64,000 nt of DNA from Brachynemurus nebulosus (lineage: Eukaryota > Arthropoda > Insecta > Neuroptera > Myrmeleontidae), in assembly GCA_035578155.1 (NCBI GenBank), contig JAPWDM010000007.1, positions 33,950,413-34,014,412 of the forward strand, in the 5' to 3' direction. Under the pieces are notes generated by a model that made no database searches, had not been told where the DNA came from, and was given only the letters and a program-made list of their open reading frames with translations. Of this stretch, positions 24,621 through 35,925 are shown piece after piece (the stretch's first letter is position 1; each line of letters starts with the position of its first letter). The position numbers and the translations under genes were made by a program.

Positions 24621-25400
24621 TATTTATCTGACTTAAATTCTTGACCAAGTGGTTGGAAAACGTCATTTCATATTACACGACTTAATGTTACTCCTATTAA
24701 TGGCGGAAACGATTCTAGGCTACAAGAAATCTATTCAGAGTTAAAGAATTGCTTTTAAACATTACTCTAATGCTTAAAAAATTGTCGATATTATTTTATC
24801 TGAATTACCTAGTGATGAGCAAAATTAGTCTTGGTCTTGCATTTTTTGCAAGACCAATTCTATGTAAACCAAGACCTAGACTATAAGTATGGCTGCAAGA
24901 CCAATACCAAGACTCAAGTGAGCAAGACCAAGACAAAAGCAAGAAAAAAGCAAGACTCTTGCTAAACTATTTAAATAGTTTGAAAGTATAATTAATACCG
25001 TAAAGAGAGAAAATTCTGATTTTAGAAGGAAAAAATTCGCTAATAAAAAAATGCAAAAAAGTACAAGATTTTTTAGGAATACCAAGACCAACACCAAGAC
25101 CAAGACTGCATTTTTTAAGACCAAGACCAAGACTCAAACTGCTCTAGCAAGACCAAGACCAAGATTCTTAATGCAAGAACAAGACCAAGACCAAGACTGC
25201 CAAGTCTTTGTCTTGGTCTTGCATTTGCTCACCACTAGAATTACCTGGTCAGTCAAGTGATCGAAAAACGACATTTTATATTACACGACCTAATATTATT
25301 CCAATTAAGGCGGAAATTATTCCAGTCTAGGAGAAATTTACTCAGAATTAAAGAATTGCTTTTAAACAATTCTCTAATGCTTAAAAGAGTATCGACAGGG
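24621..25400 (+). repeat. Two-copy tandem duplication split by a hAT MITE
   Basis: Unit 1 (about 24621-24809) and unit 2 (about 25238-25400) share a long diverged block. It includes catattacacgacttaatgt, agagttaaagaattgctttt and attactctaatgcttaaaa (unit 2: acacgacctaatattattcc, aattaaagaattgcttttaa). The MITE copy at 24810-25237 lies at the junction. The frame 25257-25454 is a translation of unit 2 and has no supported function. Confidence 0.8.
24810..25237 (+). mobile_element. hAT MITE family 1 (CAAGAC-rich), copy 2
   Basis: The ends are TAGTGATGAGCAAA and TTTGCTCACCACTA, with an exact 8-bp duplication GAATTACC at 24802-24809 and 25238-25245. It is in the same orientation as copy 1 and shares the AT-rich core (ctatttaaatagtttgaaag). 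The CAAGAC arrays are shorter than in copy 1, so the array length varies between copies. Confidence 0.93.
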
Positions 25401-25896
25401 GGCTCTAGACGTTTTCTTCTTACCGGCCTCGATTTGGTAAACAGAATTTTATAGCCTTTTACACATTTTATATTAAATCTTCCTTCATTTCCAGTGACTG
25501 GGACCGAGGTGTGAATGGGAATTAACTAAATTTTTGGCTAAATTGAAAGAAGAATTTTTTTTTCCGGAACTAAAATTAATCTGCACTATGATCATCTAAC
25601 ACGTACGAAACTGTTTCTCATTTTACGGTATATGCTGATTAAATTTACCAATGCGTATTCTCGAATGACAAACAATTCTCATTCGATACTTAAGTGAAGT
25701 ACTTCAATCCAGACAAGATGGGGACATTATCAACCGAATACCATTGCATCATCAGTATTCGTCCCCCAAGTACTTTTGTTAATAACGAGTAAACACAACA
25801 AAATGTCTACCGTAATTGGAAAAAAATTATAATAAAAACTATCGAAATACCCGATCATGCATAAATTTCTCATAAAACACTTCAGATTTCTTTTAC
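25401..25896. other. AT-rich DNA, no gene recognised
   Basis: Nothing beyond the flank of the tandem duplication and the approach to the non-LTR tail is seen here. Confidence 0.45.
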
Positions 25897-26003
25897 ATAA
25901 TAATAATAATAATAATAATAATAAACTTTATTCAAATTAACTGAGGTACAGTGTTGAATGCGTCATATATAATTTTCAGTAGGTATATTAGCTTAAAACA
26001 GTA

Positions 26004-26887
26004 CCGTAAAACCGTCTAGACCCGGACACTTTTTTACATTTTTTGGTATAATTTTATGTTTATACATGTTTCCTTCATAGATATCACCAATAAAAGTATT
26101 ACCATTAGAAAAAGCGTAGATTATTTGTTATATCCCTGACCCATTTGTTTCATTATAAGTAAAATTAAAAAAAAATAAAAAATAATTAGTAAGTGTCCGG
26201 GTCTACACCCCAAATCCGCCTTGACCCGGACCCTTACTGAAATAATATAATAACATGCAAACTAACCTCTCCCGTCGGGGTTAGGACAGTGTTTTATATC
26301 GTCTGATGTCTTTGAACCTGTCAAAGGCTTCAAAACATTTTGTGGGAAGGCAGAGGGGGCAATGCACAGTATGCCTCTCTATAAAGTAAACATACGATAT
26401 GACACCAGAAGGAGGCATAAACCACGTAATTCTGGGGGGAATATTAACGTATGGATAGTGGGAGTTACAGCTGGTGCGAATCGCGGCCATTATGTAATAA
26501 ACTGATGTGTCCGGGTCTAAACGGATATACATATATAGCATGTATTTTTTTATATGTACATCGAATATATCTTCAAACATCATTAAATGATGCGCGATAA
26601 AATTCTGAACACATACATATCAAAATTAAAACAATATGACAATTATGACGAAAATTACATGCCTAAGTTAGACACACATTTTATTTCTTTGAAAAACTGT
26701 AGGATAGTAATCCTGTAAAATGAGATAGTAAATGTTGAAATCCGTAGTTTTTATTGGTACAGCTGTTTAGAGGATGTTTTTCTCTTTCTAGTGACGTCAA
26801 GAACAAATGTTTATTGTAGCAGGTTAATATAGAAACTACTTATTTTGAAGATTGGTGCAAAGTGTCCGGGTCTAGACGGTTTTACGG
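26004..26887. mobile_element. TA-flanked DNA element with perfect 29-bp TIRs
   Basis: The ends are perfect 29-bp inverted repeats starting CCGTAAAACCGTCTAGACCC, flanked by TA (26002-26003 and 26888-26889). The perfection of the TIRs suggests a recent insertion into an already decayed LINE. The core motif GTCCGGGTCTA or its complement recurs inside at about 26193-26206, 26221-26235 (variant) and 26508-26521. These look like subterminal and internal transposase sites. A minus-strand frame 26281-26583 includes HCPLCLP and a tryptophan/proline-rich stretch but no transposase motif I can name, so its status is unknown. Confidence 0.88.
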
Positions 26888-26889
26888 TA

Positions 26890-27775
26890 TTATAAAATTC
26901 ATGGAGACTATAGAAAGCGTGCTGTAATAGCTCGCTTTTTACAGTCCTTTTAAACTTTGTCAAATGTAGTGCTTTCCAGTTATCGGGAAGTTTATTAAAA
27001 ATTTTAATAATTGAATTTTCAGGGCTATTTAAGGTTTTTTCTACATTACCGGATTTTATAGCATAATGATGTTTTTTTCTAGTATTATAACAGTGATTTT
27101 TTAAATTCTCAAATTCTCTTCAAATAGTTCATGATTTTTTTTTTATAAACGTCCAGCACTCTAGAATATATAAATAAAAAAGGAGTCAGTATTTTTAATT
27201 TTTTAAATATTTCTTTACATGACGTTCTGCTAGAAACACCTTCAATAGCTCTAACGCATTTTTTTGAGAATAAAATACTTTTGATAATATAGCTGGGGAA
27301 CTCCAAAATATGATCCCGTAACGAAGTATAGATTCAATATATGCATGATAGGTACACAATAAAACGTTAGTATTCACTATATTTCGCATCGAACGAATTA
27401 AAAACAGATATTTATTAATTTTTCTTACAATACTGTCATCATGGGCTCGCCAGGTAAGTTCCTTGTCTATCCAGAAACCTAAAAATTTTGCTGTGTTCTG
27501 AAAAGATACTTTTTCAGTATCTGATATCTGTATATGATCTGATAGGTATCCATAGTTCCCAAATTTCACAAACTGTATTTTATCAATATTTAATTTAAGA
27601 CTATTTTCTAAAAACCACGTAGAAATATTAGAAATTACTGATTCAATATTGTTTTTCAGGGAAGCCTCATCTTTACCTTCTACCACTATGGCTGTATCGT
27701 CAGCAAACAGTACAACCTGTTTATCTTCCTTAATATTCACTATATCATTATTGTATAATATGAAAAGTTGTACAT
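26890..27775 (-). pseudogene. Non-LTR reverse transcriptase C-terminal fragment
   Basis: The fragment starts in the RT palm with a LFIL-Y-NNDI segment, then VVLFADDTAIVV, which carries the catalytic ADD of the YADD/FADD box. It continues through LNIDKIQFVKFG and KFLGFWIDKELTW (the conserved LG-x-x-x-D region) and a thumb-like region ending YGIIFW. A frameshift near 27260-27290 moves the reading to KCVRAIEGV and KIFKKLKILT-like sequence, the usual segment after the RT in CR1/Jockey-type ORF2. At least one more shift precedes HCYNTRKKHHYA and FNKLPDNWKAL. The 5' half, including the endonuclease and most of the fingers, is missing. It is a dead copy. Confidence 0.92.
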
Positions 27776-29880
27776 TACATGTAATTACTGTAACGTATAG
27801 AAAAGGAGCGAAAAAATATACGCGGCACTTTTAAAACGTTAATTACTGCTTGAAAAACTATTTGCATATATGTACGTACAATTTCAGTTGCATAGCAGCT
27901 TCTTTCCACGTATCAGCTGTAATTATTACACTATCAATAAAGTTTAAAATTAAATTTCTTTTCTATTTTCATATTTATTATAATTGAAAATTTAATTAGT
28001 TCTCAATATCAGCACCGTCAAGTTAACCAACAAAGATCCACTATAAAGAGAAATAAGTAGGAAGTTACAATGTAACGTTACCAGGTGTTGCTTTCAGGAA
28101 AGTTACTGAAACACACAAGTTGATTCTGGCGAACGCTTTGTCTAATCTAGAATGTTCGTTGAAGATAAACTATCTTTTTTTATTAAATGTAAAATTAACC
28201 TTTTATGACAAGGTAGTTTATCCAATAGATATACCATATTTTATATTTTTTGATCACTGGGATCATCTGGTCTCAGAAGTGTACATTATATCAGGCTGAA
28301 CCATCTTTTAAAAGTAACAAAGCTAACAAAGAAAACGTTCAGGACATTTAGTATTCGAACTTTGAGAAACAAGGCCAAAAATTTATAAAAGTTTTCCAGA
28401 ATCATGATTATTTTTTGTTGAGTGCAAAACGTTAAAATATTTCCTTCTTTAATTGACACAATTTCACTACGAAACCAACCCAAGTTCTTCAAACTTTCCA
28501 CTCGAATCATCGGAATAATGGTTTTGGATTCTCAAGCTAAAAGTTAAACAATACTCAAAAGAAAGAATTTCTCAAAATACATACTCCTGCTGAAGCTTAA
28601 CGTCCGTTCTTAAGACTTCTTCTCGACAATAGGCACCCACATCATTATCTGTATGCTTCTTTTTATTAAGCAACTTTTCGCGACTGGGATGCATGAACAA
28701 GGAAACTGGTAGGGGGTTAAAATTTGGAAGGTGTGCAGTCGTCTTTTTAAAGAAGCTACCCCAATATTTATCTGGAATCCTGATTTGAAGGTATCTTGCT
28801 TCATTTAGGCAAATTTGTGTCGTAACTGCAACTGATTTCGACTTTGAATGCCTGTTGGTAACTATACCTAACAGTATTAACAAAATTTGTTGAAAACTGT
28901 TTATCAAAATTTTCCTTTCAAGCTCTTTCAAGTCTCGTTCAAGGTTTTATAAGATATGCCGTTTCGGAGAACATCAAAAAACGAATCTTAAAATATTAAT
29001 AAACATAAAATAAGTCATAATCTAGAAAATTAGCTACATTTTCATCAAAAAAAAAAAAAAATATGTTAATGGTGAATTCAATTATTTCATTTTTCGTCAG
29101 ACGTCAAATGAAACATGAAGTACTTGCTTGGTGCCATTAAAACTCAACCTGTACCATGATCAAACATATTTCGTATAGGAGGATGCGAATAATATGAAAT
29201 AATGTTGAAAATATAATTGCCTTCTTGTTTAACACACGACAGAGAAACAAATGTTGGAACGGGAGCAACAGAGAGGCATGTGCGCCTTTTTCTCTTAACA
29301 TTTTTTTCCTTTTTCTTCCTCTAGAAAAGGGTATCATAATAATAATAGGGCTTCTATAGATCAAAGTCAAGACAAAGTAAAACGCTTGTTAGAAAGTTGT
29401 ACAACACAGGTGCCCCCAGCTTGTTAGTGCTAATTTTTTTTTCTTCACTACGTGTGCAATAACTTGCAAAGAAGTTGCCAGTACCGTGAGATACGGTAAG
29501 AGAAATTGATGTAAAGATGAAATAAATATTCAATAAAATTAGTCGTCTTTGAACAAAAAAATGTAATTATTACATTTAATCGCTTCGTAGTATCGATAAT
29601 CAATCATACATACTTGGACTCAATTGAGACGAGACCAGAAACAACCGAATTTTATTTTGTTTTTACCAACGACAGAAAGCTAGTAATTTCGAAATTGTTC
29701 TTAACGAGGCTTGACGAAAACCGGTTCATTTGTTTCCAGGATTTGTAAGATTAATATTAATAATACCCTTGTCGCAGCATCCTGCATAACATAGCGAATT
29801 TCTGTTTATAAAAATTAGTTTTTCTCAGAGACTAGTTGACATAGAATAAAGATTTAAAGACCTTTTTTATATAATATTTT
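27776..29880. other. AT-rich DNA with one unexplained open frame
   Basis: No repeat ends were found. The minus-strand frame 28572-28931 (119 codons, with upstream in-frame codons) is hydrophilic and has a more coding-like residue mix than most (KSKSVAVTTQICLNEARY, then LPNFNPLPVSLFMHPSRE). Part of it is GC-richer than its flanks. I cannot assign a family. It may be an old transposon or exon remnant. Confidence 0.35.
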
Positions 29881-29884
29881 CCCC

Positions 29885-30094
29885 TCTTTTCAATGGTGTA
29901 ACAAAATTTCGGAAAAATTTGTGAATAAGTGGAAATTTTGGCAAAAAACTAACTTTTTCCATGAAAAATGCTCCAAAAACCATGTTCCGGGCATCGGACG
30001 TGTCTGGCGAACGAATTTGTCCAACAGCTTGGGACTTTCCACATTTTCACCAAATTTCGTAAAAATAGGACATTCCGTTCGAGAGTTATCGTGC

Positions 30095-30188
<94 letters not shown>

Positions 30189-30295
30189 TTTAGTGAATAT
30201 TATTTTCGGTTTCTAGGGACCTCAAAACAAATTTTTACCATAGTCCCGGGCTCAAGTCGCACCATGACAGTGGCTGTAATAGCTGAATTCCATTC
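29885..30295 (+). repeat. Dispersed repeat copy with (TA)n
   Basis: The blocks gacgtgtctggcgaacgaat, tccacattttcacc, aaaacaaatttttacca, tagtcccgggctcaagtcgc and gacagtggctgtaat all occur in the opposite orientation at 60225-60450. Here an extra segment ending gttatcgtgcggac plus the TA tract sits between cattttcacc and aaaacaaatt. Text of the type 'gagagttatcgtgcgga' before a simple repeat is common in arthropod dispersed repeats. The frame at 29921-30193 is this repeat and not a gene. Confidence 0.75.
30099..30185. repeat. (TA)n microsatellite, longest in window
   Basis: About 87 bp of pure TA. It interrupts a dispersed repeat and explains the (YI)n tails of overlapping frames. Confidence 0.97.
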
Positions 30296-30299
30296 TGGA

Positions 30300-32002
30300 A
30301 ATTCGCTAAAAGAATTAAAAATCCAATTTAAAAACTGTGTGATTACGGGACTGTTTTTAAAAGTAATAATAAAAGCAAAATTAATAATTAAAAATTTCAA
30401 GAATTGACGGCAGAAAAACTCACTAAAGTGATGTATTATAACTATACTTCCATTTGGGTCGCTGACTGTGTTTGAAATTTTAAATAATTTTATGAGTTAT
30501 CATTAAATATATTTTAATTTAACGGTAGAAATTTGTTTGACGTCACAATTCTTACACAGACATGCCGATTCTGACAATTTTCATCTGTACAGCAAAATTA
30601 TGTTTTAATATTTCTGCTAGTTTGAAAATTAAATGGGTACTCCTGTCTCATGAATACACGTGTTCTGTTTTTTTCGTTTCCATTTATTTTGGCCGAACTA
30701 ATGATAGTCAATTATCACACGTAACATCACCATATTTAGTTTTATATAAAGAGTTGTGATCCAAAAGATAAGCCTCAATCTTATTTGATACCTGATGATG
30801 AGTTAATCGCTCGAAAACCGGTTCATACCAACGCAAATTATTTTCATATTTCTTTAAAGTTAAAATTAATAACTGATTATGAATACAATCAAAGTTTTAA
30901 AGCTACAACAGGTTTTCAAATTGTGACGTTATTACAGTGAGTCGTTTTTTGCGACAATTTGAATTCTTCAAATACTTATCTCGTGGTGTACGTATGTGTT
31001 GGAAAAATATTAAACATCTGTACGAACAGAGACATATTTTCATATTAATGGCTACTTTAAGTGTATTTTACGGCCATCTCGTCAAGCAATATGAAAATTT
31101 ATACTATTTAATGGATAACCGTCACAAGATGCGACAAGGGTAAAATACCATTTACTTTTTATATAAAATAAAAATTATATTTTCCAACATATTTTGATAT
31201 GTATGTAAATTTTAATATCTATTCCCGATATTCAATGTCTCTGTCCAGTGCAGATGTGCGCCATAAAATTTCTATGTTCAATTTTGAACAATGTATGTTT
31301 ATTAAATATAACGATACGACAAATAATGTTTTATGGATGTAATATTTTTTGTTGTAAAGAAATATATGGAAATTTCGTCAGTTTTAATTGTGTCAAAAAT
31401 GTTTCGTAACTTTTGTAACACATTGTAACGGGATAATAACATAACAAAAAGACAGACCCCCAACAGGCATCGTGGTACTACTGAATCACAGAGTACACTG
31501 TTACGTTTAAATAAAATCAGCCATTTATGGTGTATATGTATGTACGTATATTATAACTCATTTTTATAAATTTCCTGAAATAGAAAGGCAACGAAAGCAG
31601 AGAAAAACATACCTACTTTTTTAATAATTGCTTTTCTTCATAAAAAAATCAACCATTTTTTCAAATGAAATTTTTATTCTCTTTTTTTTCTCTTTTGCCG
31701 AATAGAAGAAAATACAAAATCTTAAGTATTATTTTTTAAATATACATGTATCTAAATATAGGAATATTGATTCGTATTATATTTTTCTCCTAAAATTTTG
31801 TCGAAATATTTCATTATTTACAATATTAAAAAAAAAAAACTAAAACGAAATTTACAATTCTTCTCTTTTTTCCCGGCAATTAGCAAGTTTCATTCACAGA
31901 GGATCTACATGGAAACGCTTCGGCAATTTTAAACATAAAGTGGTTCAACAAAGTTACTCGCATGATAGGTTTCTAAGATAAAAAATTTCGTTTCCGTAAA
32001 TG
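30300..32002. other. AT-rich DNA with a hammerhead-like string
   Basis: Apart from the ribozyme-core-like string at 30792-30816 (separate entry), no structure was recognised. The frames at 30562-30759 and 30937-31143 show no motif. Confidence 0.4.
30780..30860 (+). repeat. Shared repeat with hammerhead-like core
   Basis: CTGATGA, then a possible stem (GAG TTAATCG CTC), then GAAA resembles the conserved core of hammerhead ribozymes, which occur in Penelope-like retroelements. The same block (gatgatgagttaat-g-ctcgaaa), followed about 45-50 bases later by aaattatt-tcatattt, recurs at 53093-53180. There the first box is altered to TCGATGA. I could not find a convincing stem I or III, so self-cleavage is not supported. 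The shared sequence itself is clear. Confidence 0.5.
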
Positions 32003-32255
32003 TTTTGGTATAGAACCACTGTAACCTTACTATTTTTGGAATAGAACCGCTGTAACCGAATTATTTTTTATATAAAACTACTACAACCGTACTACGTCTA
32101 ATATAGAACTGCTATGAACTTACTATTTTTAGTACAGAACTAATTTGATACAGAACCACTATAACTTTACTACTATTGGTTCAGAACACCCATAACCTTA
32201 CTACTTTTGGTACAGAACCCCTGCAATGTTAATACTGTTGGTATAGAATATAGAG
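32003..32255 (+). repeat. Degenerate minisatellite, about 31-bp unit
   Basis: About eight diverged units of the form atagaaccactgtaacctta followed by ctatttttggt run in a row, including one shortened unit near 32140-32155. A lone related unit (agaattgctgtaaccctact) appears at about 44319-44340. Confidence 0.85.
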
Positions 32256-32652
32256 ACATGTAAATATATTACTAAAAAGAAGTTATCGCCGAAAGTTAAG
32301 AAATCTTTTTGTTTTTTATATCATTAAATTAGTTCCAAACTGCTCCTGACTTGAAATCAGTAATTGCTCCACCTGAAACTTAATTATTTAATTAGTTCTT
32401 TAAAATGAAAAAAATTTTTTTGCGTTATTAAGTTATCAAAATCTCTCAAAATAATACTTTTTTATATGATTTCTTTACGTCAATAAATTGCTCCCAATTT
32501 ACTCTATTTAATTAAAAGCTAAAAATTAATTTTTTGAATAATTATTAAAATATTTTGTTTTTCTATAATGTTATTTAACTGTCAAAATTCAACTATTCTT
32601 AAATATATGCAAACGACTTAAAGAGTATACTGGATTGCCTATACGTTTTAAT

Positions 32653-33393
32653 CAGAGTTGTGCCATGTGATGTAAAAAACCAATTTTTTACATTTTTATG
32701 TAAAAAATTGTAAAATACGTAAAAAACTGTAAAAAAACCGTAAAAAATTATAGAAAATTGTAAAAAATGTAAAATATCTAAATCATTTGTCATTTCACCG
32801 ACAAACAATTTATTTTGACGGTTATTACTTGTTTATAAGTTCACATAAAAAAAAGTGTAAACAAAATGTCGACACAAAAATGATTTTCTGCTGGTGGAAG
32901 GCCATCCACAACTGACTACAAAGCTTTAAATTTCCAAATTAACAAACTGAGTTTTGATAGATCAAAAAAACTACTACATATTTATCTCTCTTTAAATTAT
33001 AATAACAATAAAATCACTGATGATAATGATGATGAAGATGATTGATACCTTTAATAAAATTTAACTGTATAAATAAAAATCTTTTTAATATTGAATTCTT
33101 AAATAAACTATTCTATCAAAACTAACCTTTCTTTTTCTTGTTTGTCCCCATTTATATTTTTAATTTTCAAATTACTTAATTGTTAAATTTTACTTTGCAA
33201 ATATAGCAAATCTTTAATAGCAAATATGGAATACCATCAGTAACGCTTACATATCTATTAAATTTAAAAAAATTTAGTTTTTTGCATTTTTTATAGTTTT
33301 TTTTTTTATCAAAACAAGTATGTGTAAATTACAAAGTTTTTACATGTAAAAAACTGTGTAATTTAACCGAAGTAAATTACACGCACAACTCTG
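32653..33393 (+). mobile_element. hAT-type element, GTAAAAAA-rich
   Basis: CAGAGTTGTGC and GCACAACTCTG are exact inverted ends. The flanking 8-mers GTTTTAAT (32645-32652) and ATTTTAAT (33394-33401) match at 7 of 8, which fits a hAT target duplication. The left subterminal region is an array of TGTAAAAAA(C/T) variants, and the right end has several complements (gtttttacatgtaaaaaac). An open frame that may be a transposase tail lies inside (separate entry). Confidence 0.85.
32884..33045 (+). pseudogene. Possible hAT transposase tail remnant
   Basis: A 53-codon open frame runs from just after a TGA to a TGA at 33043-33045 inside the hAT element. It contains GGRPSTTDYKAL, then SFDRSKKLLHIYL, then an acidic end (TDDNDDEDD). 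Many hAT transposases end in an acidic tail, and internally deleted copies often keep their 3' end. There is no catalytic or dimerisation motif to confirm it, and a different origin is possible. Confidence 0.35.
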
Positions 33394-33722
33394 ATTTTAA
33401 TAAGACATAACGTAATTCTAAATATTTTTATTTTAATATATTTTAATTATTATTGAGAAAAATTAATATCTAACTTTTAAATTAGATGGAACAAATTGGG
33501 AGGAATTTTTTGATATAGAGTAATTATATAAAAAATGTATTATTTGACAAGATTTTGATAATAGAAATAGTTTTTTTGTTTATAAATAACAAATTAAATA
33601 ATTAAGTTTCAGGTGGAGCAATTACTGATTCCAAAGGAGCAATTTGGGAGCAATTTAGCCATATAACAAACAAAAAGATTTTCCAACTTTCGACGCTGAT
33701 TTCTTTCCGGTAAATATATTAC

Positions 33723-34556
33723 ATACACGTACAGATTAATGGCCAGACATGTAGATTTAAGTTGTATATTGAAAAAAAAAATTGATCCTCAAACTTTAAA
33801 TACGATTTATTCAAAATTTTCACTTCAAAATATACCTGAGACAAACAAGTTTCTATCTGACTGACTCCTTAAGTCCTTAAATAATACTGACAAATACAGT
33901 AAATAAAAAATACAATATGTAAGTATTAATATCAATCTGACAAAAAACACTTGAAATCTCATTAAGTCAGACAAAGATAACAACAGAATAGTTAGACGTA
34001 CTATTTTCTATCTTCGTCAATCTCATTTATCATCGAATGATAAACGAGAATAAGATATGATGGCCGATTTTAATGAAAACATTAAATAAATGACACACTG
34101 TAACTAATCCAGTCGTTAGCTACGGTATTATTCATGTGGAACCTTAAACTTAACGCGCGCCTCTATTTAAAAATTCATTTAATAGCGTCTAGACTTGAAT
34201 ACTTACCAATTTAATTGAATCGAAGAAAAGTAATCAAAGCATTCAATTTATTAACGCATCTTGAAATTTTTTACAAAATTTTATCGTCTACGTGTTGTGT
34301 AATATTGGTTCACGAAAAAATCTAAAAACATCTGCGCAACCGCCGAAGGAAAACAAATGGAAAAAAACGCAGAATACGAAAAAAAAAAAATGTAACAAAT
34401 TACAGAAAAATTAATGTTTACAAATCGAGAAGTTATAATTTTATTTTCATAGTAAAAGAAAAGTGGATGTTCGTTTAAAAGTTGTAGAGGAAATCAGGAA
34501 AAAATGTCGGCAAAATCGTTCTTAACGGAATTGAAGTATGCAGTATTCGTAATGAG

Positions 34557-34632
<76 letters not shown>

Positions 34633-35925
34633 AATAAAATAATTAATATAATTTTTTCAATTAAAGATAGATAAAATAAGTATCTGGAATATATTTATTA
34701 CGGTTTGTCAGAAAAATAGATACAGATATATTCGATAATGTAACACATGTGTGTAATCCTTCTCTGTATGTCATAGAATTCGGGAATTATGAAACATTAA
34801 TGAAAAACTGTGTCTTACTTTGTTAATTACGGATTAATTTAGGTATTTTCAATGTTTTTAATTCAACAACGTTATTCTACACCCTTTTTTGGAAATTGAA
34901 AATAGTTTACGTCTTTATTTAATGTCCTATACCGTGAATTTCTACAATTTGGCAGAACACCGTATACCAGGCATGATTATAAAAATACGTAAGAAAAATT
35001 TTACATGCCGGCTCTGAAATAACGATTTTCAAAGCAGCAATTAATGAAATTAGTGAAAATAACTAAATAACTTACGTTTGACACAAAATAACAAACTAAT
35101 AATTATTCAGAAATACAAATAGTGTTGATGATCGAGTGATGATCAGTCGACGCTATAAAACAACTGACTGAAGTCCAAAAACCAATACATAGGGATTGAA
35201 TCTACCTCATAACATATATATAAACCTTTTTACATTCCAAAATTAAATAAATTCCAGTGAGTCTCTTACAATTACGTTTAGTATAGTTAAAAACAAATTT
35301 TCTGTACACGATTCTCAACCACTTAAATTAATGTTACCATGTATTTATTCAAAAACCGAGCCAGACACAAAGTGAAAATTTTCAAAACATTCATACAAAT
35401 TCCAACCATATTATTAGATTTAATATGCATGTGAAAAGAATGCTTTTTCAGTTGTCTCGTTGTTTATACCAGCCTTATCATATGTCATAGTCCGTCGACA
35501 AGACAGTAAGTACTTGGAATAGCTAACACTAATTAAATAGAATATTTTATGACTGTCCTACACGAATCGTTTATCAAATTGTTCAAATAGTTGCTTTAAT
35601 CTTTTATGTTATGTAAGTTGAATTTAAATTATCATCAAATTAACCGAGTTTCCTCTACTCGTTCGTGTGAGACCAGTGCAAGCAACCGTATAACGTTGAA
35701 AATTAAACTTTTTTTTTATACTGAAAACTGAAATAGTAAAAAAAGACAACTCAATTTTATTTATTTTTTATCCTCCATTGCAAATTTAAATGTGTTTTAA
35801 TAATGTACTCTCTTTACTGAACCCGTAAAATTAATACACATCAATTATGTTGTTAAATTTCCTGTTACTTTGTTTACACGGATTTCGTACTAATAATTAG
35901 TACACGCTACTTGTTACTAAACGAT
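33723..35925. other. AT-rich DNA, no gene recognised
   Basis: No motif-bearing frame was seen. It contains a (TA)n tract and, at about 35875-35915, a short string related to the tiny inverted-repeat element at 7076-7150. Confidence 0.45.
34559..34628. repeat. (TA)n microsatellite
   Basis: About 70 bp of pure TA in otherwise unique AT-rich sequence. Confidence 0.97.

Larger units (their letters stand above)
25897..27775 (-). mobile_element. 5'-truncated non-LTR retrotransposon, with nested insertion
   Basis: Reading on the minus strand, the element runs from a reverse transcriptase fragment (27775 down) through the ORF end, a short 3' UTR, an AATAAA signal (complement of 25927-25932) and a (TTA)n tail at about 25897-25923. 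A simple-repeat tail after AATAAA is typical of CR1/Jockey/I-type insect LINEs. An 884-bp DNA element is inserted at 26004-26887. Removing it and one TA would place an in-frame TAA a few codons after EFYNT. The element's left limit is therefore the tail and its right limit is the 5' truncation. A weak ttacat string occurs at both borders and may be the target duplication. Confidence 0.88.
32273..33709. mobile_element. Long-TIR foldback element, 13-bp flanking direct repeat
   Basis: The arms of roughly 300 bp (about 32273-32565 and 33405-33709) are inverted copies, sharing for example cagtaattgctccacctgaa and acttaattatttaatt. Both ends abut GTAAATATATTAC (32260-32272 and 33710-33722), a 13-bp direct repeat that is probably the target duplication plus chance extension. 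Long TIRs with a 9-11-bp duplication suggest a Mutator-like foldback, but no transposase is present. A hAT element (32653-33393) lies at the centre, leaving about 0.7 kb of almost complete palindrome. Confidence 0.82.

Noticed and set aside
29921..30193. Frames ending in (YI)n
   Set aside because: The YI run is a translated TA microsatellite, and the upstream part is a dispersed repeat.
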